This document shows positions 6,045 through 9,002 of a stretch of 9,002 nucleotides of DNA, in pieces (positions within the stretch are counted from its first letter, which is position 1; every line of letters starts with the position of its first letter). The notes beneath the pieces are model-generated. The model had not been told where the DNA came from. It saw only the letters and a program-made list of their open reading frames with translations, and did not search any database. The position numbers and the translations under genes are program-made. The DNA is from DATGHS01 sp035307785 (lineage in GTDB: Bacteria > Planctomycetota > Planctomycetia > Gemmatales > Gemmataceae): assembly GCA_035307785.1 (NCBI GenBank), contig DATGHS010000452.1, forward strand, positions 1-9,002, read 5' to 3'.

Positions 6045-6497
6045 ATGCCGAAATCCTTATCGGCAATTTATGTCCACCTCGTTTTTAGCACGAAAAACCG
6101 TGCTCCAATGATGCGCGCGGAGATTGAGGAGGAATTGTATAAATACCTTGCGGGCATCTTGCGGAATCTTGAATGCCCCATGCTGTGCGCCGGTGGCACG
6201 GAAGACCACATTCACATTCTGTTTCGCCTTGGGCGCAAAATGGAGATTGCCGATTTGGTGGAAGAGATCAAGTCCAGCTCCTCGAAGTGGATCAAAACTA
6301 AGGGAGTCACTTATCAGGCCTTCTATTGGCAGAGCGGCTATGGCGCGTTTTCAATCGGCCAATCGGGTGTGCGCGGAGTCAAGAGTTATATTGCCAAACA
6401 AAAGGAACATCATCGCAAGAAGTCGTTTCAAGACGAATTTCGCCAATTCTTGAAGCACTACGAGATTGAGTATGACGAGCGGTACGTGTGGGACTAA
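6045..6497 (+). CDS. IS200/IS605-like tyrosine transposase (Y1, HUH), REP-associated type
   Basis: Single-strand DNA transposase of 150 residues, the normal length for the Y1_Tnp family (Pfam PF01797). It nicks and joins DNA at hairpin ends through a covalent phosphotyrosine. The metal-binding HUH motif is EDHIHILF with His55 and His57. The catalytic tyrosine is most likely Tyr115 in SYIAKQ, with Gln119 four residues on as in IS200 enzymes. The N-terminal HLVFSTKNRAP, the central YWQSGYGAFSI and the C-terminal IEYDERYVWD are typical of this group. I start at ATG 6045, because the open frame extending back to 5901 only translates palindromes. The gene looks intact, with no frameshift. There is no accompanying TnpB or orfB gene. 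With palindromes crowded upstream and no matching set downstream, it fits a REP-associated (RAYT-like) enzyme better than a complete insertion sequence. The ribosome binding site is weak (AGAGA). Confidence 0.9.
   Translation: MPKSLSAIYVHLVFSTKNRAPMMRAEIEEELYKYLAGILRNLECPMLCAGGTEDHIHILFRLGRKMEIADLVEEIKSSSSKWIKTKGVTYQAFYWQSGYGAFSIGQSGVRGVKSYIAKQKEHHRKKSFQDEFRQFLKHYEIEYDERYVWD
6045..6497 (+). mobile_element. IS200-like/RAYT locus, core gene
   Basis: The mobile-element content is the transposase gene plus the upstream palindrome array at 5807-6001. Exact element ends cannot be set: a possible small right-end hairpin (GGGG 6502-6505, CCCC 6512-6515) follows the stop codon, but it does not copy the upstream units. 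Y1 elements leave no target duplication, so no flanking direct repeat is expected. Confidence 0.55.
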
Positions 6498-6543
6498 CGA
6501 AGGGGAAGACGCCCCCCCTGACTTGGCCGGCGCTGGCAGCATC

Positions 6544-7212
6544 TTAGTTTTCTTCCAGCCTGCCGAGCTCCGCTGCGATATTCCGGCGGGCCGGCTCTTC
6601 CAATTCTTCCAGCAGGCAAAATATCTTTGGCCTTGCCAGAAACTTTTGCAGAACGCGCATGCGCCCTTTCTTAAATTCCGGCTCCGGTACCCAGGTGTAT
6701 TCCTGGCGAATCTGCTCGGCGTAGGCGCGGTAAGCCGAGTCGGTGGCGCCCAGGATGGCGAGGTCGGCATCGATCAGCACCTGCGCGTCGGGGTCGTTGC
6801 CGGCTTCGTGGGTTCTTGTCTTCAGGACTAGTGACGCTACCCGTAGGCCGTCGGCAATTGATAATCGCCGGCACAAGTCCTCGGCGTAAGCGGCACTGCG
6901 CTCTTCATTGTCGGAAGCCTTGGAGTCGTAGATAATGTCATGCAGCCAGGCGGCGAGCTTCACAACAGCCGGATTTCGAGCATAATGGGAAAGGTTCTCC
7001 ACATGGCGCAGCACTTCTTGAATGTGAACGAGCGTGTGGTAATGGCGCGCGGGTTCCGCGTAGTGCTCGCAGATTTCATCGAATGTCTGGCTGGCCAAGT
7101 GAGGATCGACGGCCCAAACCTGCAATAGATCGTGCCATTGTTGTCGCAGCGCTTCGATCATGGCTCGTGCCGAGTCACCGTGTATGGTATCAGTTTGTGG
7201 CCGAATACTCAT
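6544..7212 (-). CDS. HD-domain metal-dependent phosphohydrolase (COG4339-like)
   Basis: Predicted cytoplasmic hydrolase of 222 residues. The HD signature is AAWLHDIIYD with His91-Asp92. Upstream lies ARHYHTLVHIQEVL (His59, His63) and downstream TRTHEAG (His135) and LIDADLAILG (Asp148, Asp150), all candidate metal ligands. The order and the phrase YHTLVHI match the family catalogued as a predicted HD-superfamily phosphohydrolase (COG4339). Database entries of this family sometimes carry an erroneous NMDA-receptor name. The substrate is not known; nucleotide or phosphate-ester hydrolysis is the family-level expectation. The ATG at 7210-7212 gives full length; an in-frame ATG at 7159-7161 (residue 18) is a possible alternative and neither has a strong ribosome binding site. 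The stop TAA is at 6544-6546. It converges on the transposase (46-bp gap) and diverges from the methyltransferase (46-bp gap). Confidence 0.88.
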   Translation of the reverse strand: MSIRPQTDTIHGDSARAMIEALRQQWHDLLQVWAVDPHLASQTFDEICEHYAEPARHYHTLVHIQEVLRHVENLSHYARNPAVVKLAAWLHDIIYDSKASDNEERSAAYAEDLCRRLSIADGLRVASLVLKTRTHEAGNDPDAQVLIDADLAILGATDSAYRAYAEQIRQEYTWVPEPEFKKGRMRVLQKFLARPKIFCLLEELEEPARRNIAAELGRLEEN

Positions 7213-7243
7213 TACTCGTGAACTCTACACCTACAATGACCGC

Positions 7244-7250
7244 AAGGAGG
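7244..7250 (+). promoter_or_regulatory. Ribosome binding site of the methyltransferase gene
   Basis: AAGGAGG, a near-perfect Shine-Dalgarno sequence 8 bases before the ATG at 7259. It shows that the upstream extension of this frame back to 7160, which would overlap the HD gene, is not used. Confidence 0.9.
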
Positions 7251-7258
7251 ACTCCATC

Positions 7259-7870
7259 ATGGCAGACGTGCTCGACAAATCGACCTTTGCTTCACTCTAT
7301 GCCGGACAGGCGCCAAGGGACATTGGCAAGCCGCAGAAGCCGTTTCTGGATGTGGCCGATCGGATCACGGGCGCGGTTCTCGATGCGGGCTGCGGCACCG
7401 GCGATACCGCGCTGTTCTTCGCCGACCGCGGCTGCCAGGTCACCGGCATCGGTTTTCTAGAGGAGCCCATCCGCCGGGCCCAGCGCAAAGCGGCGGAGCG
7501 AAAAGTGCCGGTCACCTTTTTGGTCAAAGACGCCACGGCGCTGGCGGATTGGGATCAGCGCTTCGACAACGTCATTGATAACGGCCTCTTCCATGTCTTC
7601 GGCGATGCGGATCGAAAGAAATATGTGGCCGGGCTGGCGATCGTGCTGAAACCGGGCGGACGGCTTTTTCTGATGTGCTTCAGCAATGAAGAGCCGGGCA
7701 GCCAGGGGCCGCGGCGCATCACCCGGCAGGACTTGCACGATGCCTTTGCCGCCGGCTGGAGCGTCGAATCGATCCAGCCGGCGCGATTCGAGACGGCGCC
7801 GAATTTGAAAGACATCACGTTCTCCGAGGGCGGGCCGAAGGGCTGGTTCGCCGTTATCAAGCGAATGTGA
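7259..7870 (+). CDS. Class I SAM-dependent methyltransferase
   Basis: Cytoplasmic enzyme of 203 residues with a Rossmann-like SAM-binding fold. Motif I is VLDAGCGTGDTALFFA (40-55). The second strand, VTGIGF (61-66), is followed by the helix LEEPIRRAQRKAAER. The next core strands are VTFLVKDATAL (85-95, with Asp91 likely near the adenine), FDNVIDNGLFHVF (102-114), LKPGGRLFLMCFSN and, near the end, GGPKGWFAVIKR. The fold and length match small-molecule methyltransferases of the Methyltransf_25/31 type; the substrate cannot be inferred. In most such enzymes the second strand ends in an acidic residue that binds the SAM ribose hydroxyls; here that place is Gly65 (GGT at 7451-7453). The other motifs are intact, so it is not obviously dead. 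The hydrolase gene follows 15 bases later, so the two are very likely one operon. Confidence 0.93.
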   Translation: MADVLDKSTFASLYAGQAPRDIGKPQKPFLDVADRITGAVLDAGCGTGDTALFFADRGCQVTGIGFLEEPIRRAQRKAAERKVPVTFLVKDATALADWDQRFDNVIDNGLFHVFGDADRKKYVAGLAIVLKPGGRLFLMCFSNEEPGSQGPRRITRQDLHDAFAAGWSVESIQPARFETAPNLKDITFSEGGPKGWFAVIKRM

Positions 7871-7885
7871 GCAGCAAGCGGTTTG

Positions 7886-8347
7886 ATGAAAATCCTTTTC
7901 CTGCATGGTTGGCATTCGGTCCCCGGCGGCGTAAAGCCGACTTATTTGAAGAACCACGGCCACGAAGTCCTCAACCCGGCGTTGCCGGATGACAATTTCG
8001 CCGATGCTGTCCGGATCGCTCAAACGGAATTCGACAAACATCAGCCCGAAGTCATCGTGGGCTCGTCGCGAGGCGGGGCGGTGGCCCTGAACCTGAACAG
8101 CGACAACGCCCGGCTTTTGTTGCTTTGCCCTGCCTGGAAGAAATACGGCGCGGCCAGGACGGCGAAGCCAGGGACGGTGATCCTGCACGCGCGGGCCGAC
8201 GACGTGGTGCCGTTTGCCGATAGCGAGGAGTTGATTCGGAATAGCGGATTGCCGTTTGCGGCGCTGATTGAGGTTGGTAACGATCATCGGCTCGCGGACC
8301 CGGAGCCGCTCGCGGCGATGTTGCGAGCTTGCGAGAGATCGGTTTAG
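7886..8347 (+). CDS. Small alpha/beta hydrolase
   Basis: Compact hydrolase of 153 residues. The N-terminus KILFLHGWHS gives the first strand and the HG oxyanion segment. The nucleophile elbow is GSSRGG (59-64) with Ser61. The acid is Asp105 or Asp106 in HARADDVVPF and the base is His134 in VGNDHRLAD, in the correct order for a Ser-Asp-His triad. The lid domain is essentially absent, as in the short YqiA/RBBP9-like esterase-type hydrolases. The substrate is unknown; an ester or thioester is the usual expectation. The start is ATG 7886, with a TTG immediately before it discounted. There is no strong ribosome binding site, and the 15-base spacing from the methyltransferase suggests translation coupled to that gene. 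The stop TAG (8345-8347) lies inside a strong hairpin. Confidence 0.88.
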   Translation: MKILFLHGWHSVPGGVKPTYLKNHGHEVLNPALPDDNFADAVRIAQTEFDKHQPEVIVGSSRGGAVALNLNSDNARLLLLCPAWKKYGAARTAKPGTVILHARADDVVPFADSEELIRNSGLPFAALIEVGNDHRLADPEPLAAMLRACERSV

Positions 8348-8377
8348 CAGGCGGCCCGAAGGGGCGCCCGCTAAACC
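8341..8377 (+). terminator. Strong hairpin at the end of the methyltransferase-hydrolase operon
   Basis: GGTTTAGC (8341-8348) pairs perfectly with GCTAAACC (8370-8377). Inside, seven more pairs form with two mismatches around a GAA loop (8358-8360). A short T-run (TTTT, about 8 bases further) follows, so it could act as an intrinsic terminator, although the run is weak and not adjacent. The stop codon of the hydrolase is part of the stem. The core CCCGAAGGGGC is identical to 5811-5821, so it may instead be a solitary REP-like element. Confidence 0.55.
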
Positions 8378-8443
8378 TCACTTTTCCATTGCCATCCCCA
8401 GCTCGTTCGTTTACGATGCCACGAATCAGCCACACCCATCAAC

Positions 8444-8449
8444 GGAGGG
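8444..8449 (+). promoter_or_regulatory. Ribosome binding site of the small secreted protein
   Basis: GGAGGG, 4-5 bases before the ATG at 8454. It fixes that start against the longer open frame upstream. Confidence 0.75.
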
Positions 8450-8453
8450 CGAC

Positions 8454-8849
8454 ATGTTTGTGCGCAGCGCGCTCTTTGCTTTCGCTTTCGTGCTCGTATC
8501 GATTACCGCGCGACTGGAAGCGCAGGACCCGCCGGCCAAGCCACCGGCTGCCGGAGAATTCGACGGGCAGTTCCTGGACGTGATCATGAAAACGCCCACG
8601 GTCATGAACGGCCTTTCCTATACCACGCACTATCCGCTGCAAAAGGTTCAGCGCAAGGCGCTGGGCGATCAATGGTTCCTGGTCGGCGAAGGCGTGAACG
8701 TCCCTGCCTTGCAAAAATGGTATTCCGGCACCACGATTTGGCTTTCAGTGAATGACATCTCCGGCATTCACGTGTTTCCGTCGTTGGAAAAGCTCAAGGC
8801 CTCGCTGGTGCCGCTGCAACCGAAACAGCCCGAAGACCAACCGCGCTAG
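8454..8849 (+). CDS. Small secreted protein of unknown function
   Basis: 131 residues with a clear signal peptide: Arg4, a hydrophobic core about 6-18 (ALFAFAFVLVSIT) and a probable cleavage after LEA, leaving a mature protein starting QDPPAKPPAAGEF. The mature part (about 107 residues) contains no cysteine and has no motif I recognise. Its middle is rich in aromatic and polar residues (LSYTTHYPLQK, QWFLVGEGVNV, WYSGTTIWLSVNDI), which suggests a small beta-rich domain, and it ends in a Pro/Gln/Lys tail. The start ATG 8454 is supported by GGAGGG at 8444-8449. Open sequence upstream to 8268 in this frame overlaps the hydrolase and is not coding. No function is proposed. Confidence 0.83.
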   Translation: MFVRSALFAFAFVLVSITARLEAQDPPAKPPAAGEFDGQFLDVIMKTPTVMNGLSYTTHYPLQKVQRKALGDQWFLVGEGVNVPALQKWYSGTTIWLSVNDISGIHVFPSLEKLKASLVPLQPKQPEDQPR

Positions 8850-8879
8850 CCGCGCTTCAACAAAAATTGAGGGATCGCC

Positions 8880-9002
8880 ATGCGAACGTTGGTGGCCTTA
8901 ATGCTGATGGCAGCGGTAGTAGTTTCCGCAGGCTGTCGCCCACGCTCTCGAGGAGCGGTGAAGCCGGCCGCAACCGCCAAGCCCGTCGCCCGCAGCGCGG
9001 CG
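8880..9002 (+). CDS. Putative lipoprotein, 3' partial
   Basis: The frame opens with ATG at 8880-8882, preceded by GAGGG (8869-8873) at 6 bases, and runs off the window end after 41 codons. The N-terminus is MRTLVALMLMAAVVVSAGCR: one Arg, a hydrophobic core, then a lipobox-like VSAGC with Cys19 as the likely lipidation site. The residue at -3 is Ser rather than the usual Leu or Val, so type I secretion-signal cleavage is not excluded. After Cys19 comes a low-complexity Arg/Ala/Pro/Lys stretch, typical of a flexible linker between the membrane anchor and a folded domain that lies beyond the window. It follows the small secreted protein by 30 bp in the same direction, so the two exported proteins may be co-transcribed. 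Confidence 0.7.
   Translation, partial: MRTLVALMLMAAVVVSAGCRPRSRGAVKPAATAKPVARSAA

Noticed and set aside
7160..7258. Longer methyltransferase start overlapping the HD gene
   Set aside because: A near-perfect AAGGAGG sits 8 bases before the ATG at 7259, and the extension has no family similarity.

Overview
The window looks like chromosomal DNA of a GC-rich planctomycete (phylum Planctomycetota). The main evidence is a secreted WD40 protein with the N-terminal Gly-Asp-Pro-Leu-Pro type signature and the C-terminal helical domain that recur in planctomycete WD40 proteins. Supporting signs are a σ54 two-component pair with a GLAHQLRN-type H-box and REP-like palindromes with cores such as GCCCCGAAGGGGC. 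Species cannot be named from the sequence.

Layout. Positions 1-2834 (+) hold a membrane sensor histidine kinase, cut at its 5' end by the window edge, and an NtrC-type σ54 response regulator 48 bp downstream; the two are probably one operon. Positions 3030-5564 (-) encode an 844-residue exported WD40 protein that converges on the regulator. Positions 5565-6044 contain no intact gene. They hold a 40-codon relic of the 3' end of a restriction-modification methylase gene, then about 195 bp of nested palindromes (5807-6001) built as a large inverted repeat with a G-quadruplex motif inside. This array leads directly into an intact IS200-like tyrosine (Y1/HUH) transposase gene at 6045-6497. From 6544 an HD-domain phosphohydrolase gene lies on the minus strand. 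It is divergent, across 46 bp, from a two-gene + strand unit: a SAM-dependent methyltransferase (7259-7870) and a small alpha/beta hydrolase (7886-8347). That unit ends in a strong hairpin (8341-8377) whose core resembles the REP palindromes. Two small exported proteins follow: an unrecognised secreted protein (8454-8849) and the start of a putative lipoprotein (8880 to the window end).

How the parts work together. The kinase should sense an envelope signal and phosphorylate the regulator at Asp54. The regulator would then activate σ54 promoters, none of which I could find in the window. The 5643-6497 stretch is a small genomic island scar: a decayed restriction gene beside a REP/transposase unit. 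The methyltransferase and hydrolase are probably co-transcribed, but their substrates cannot be read from sequence. The most noteworthy non-coding structure is the palindrome/G-quadruplex array immediately upstream of the transposase. I see no CRISPR array, rRNA, tRNA or prophage.
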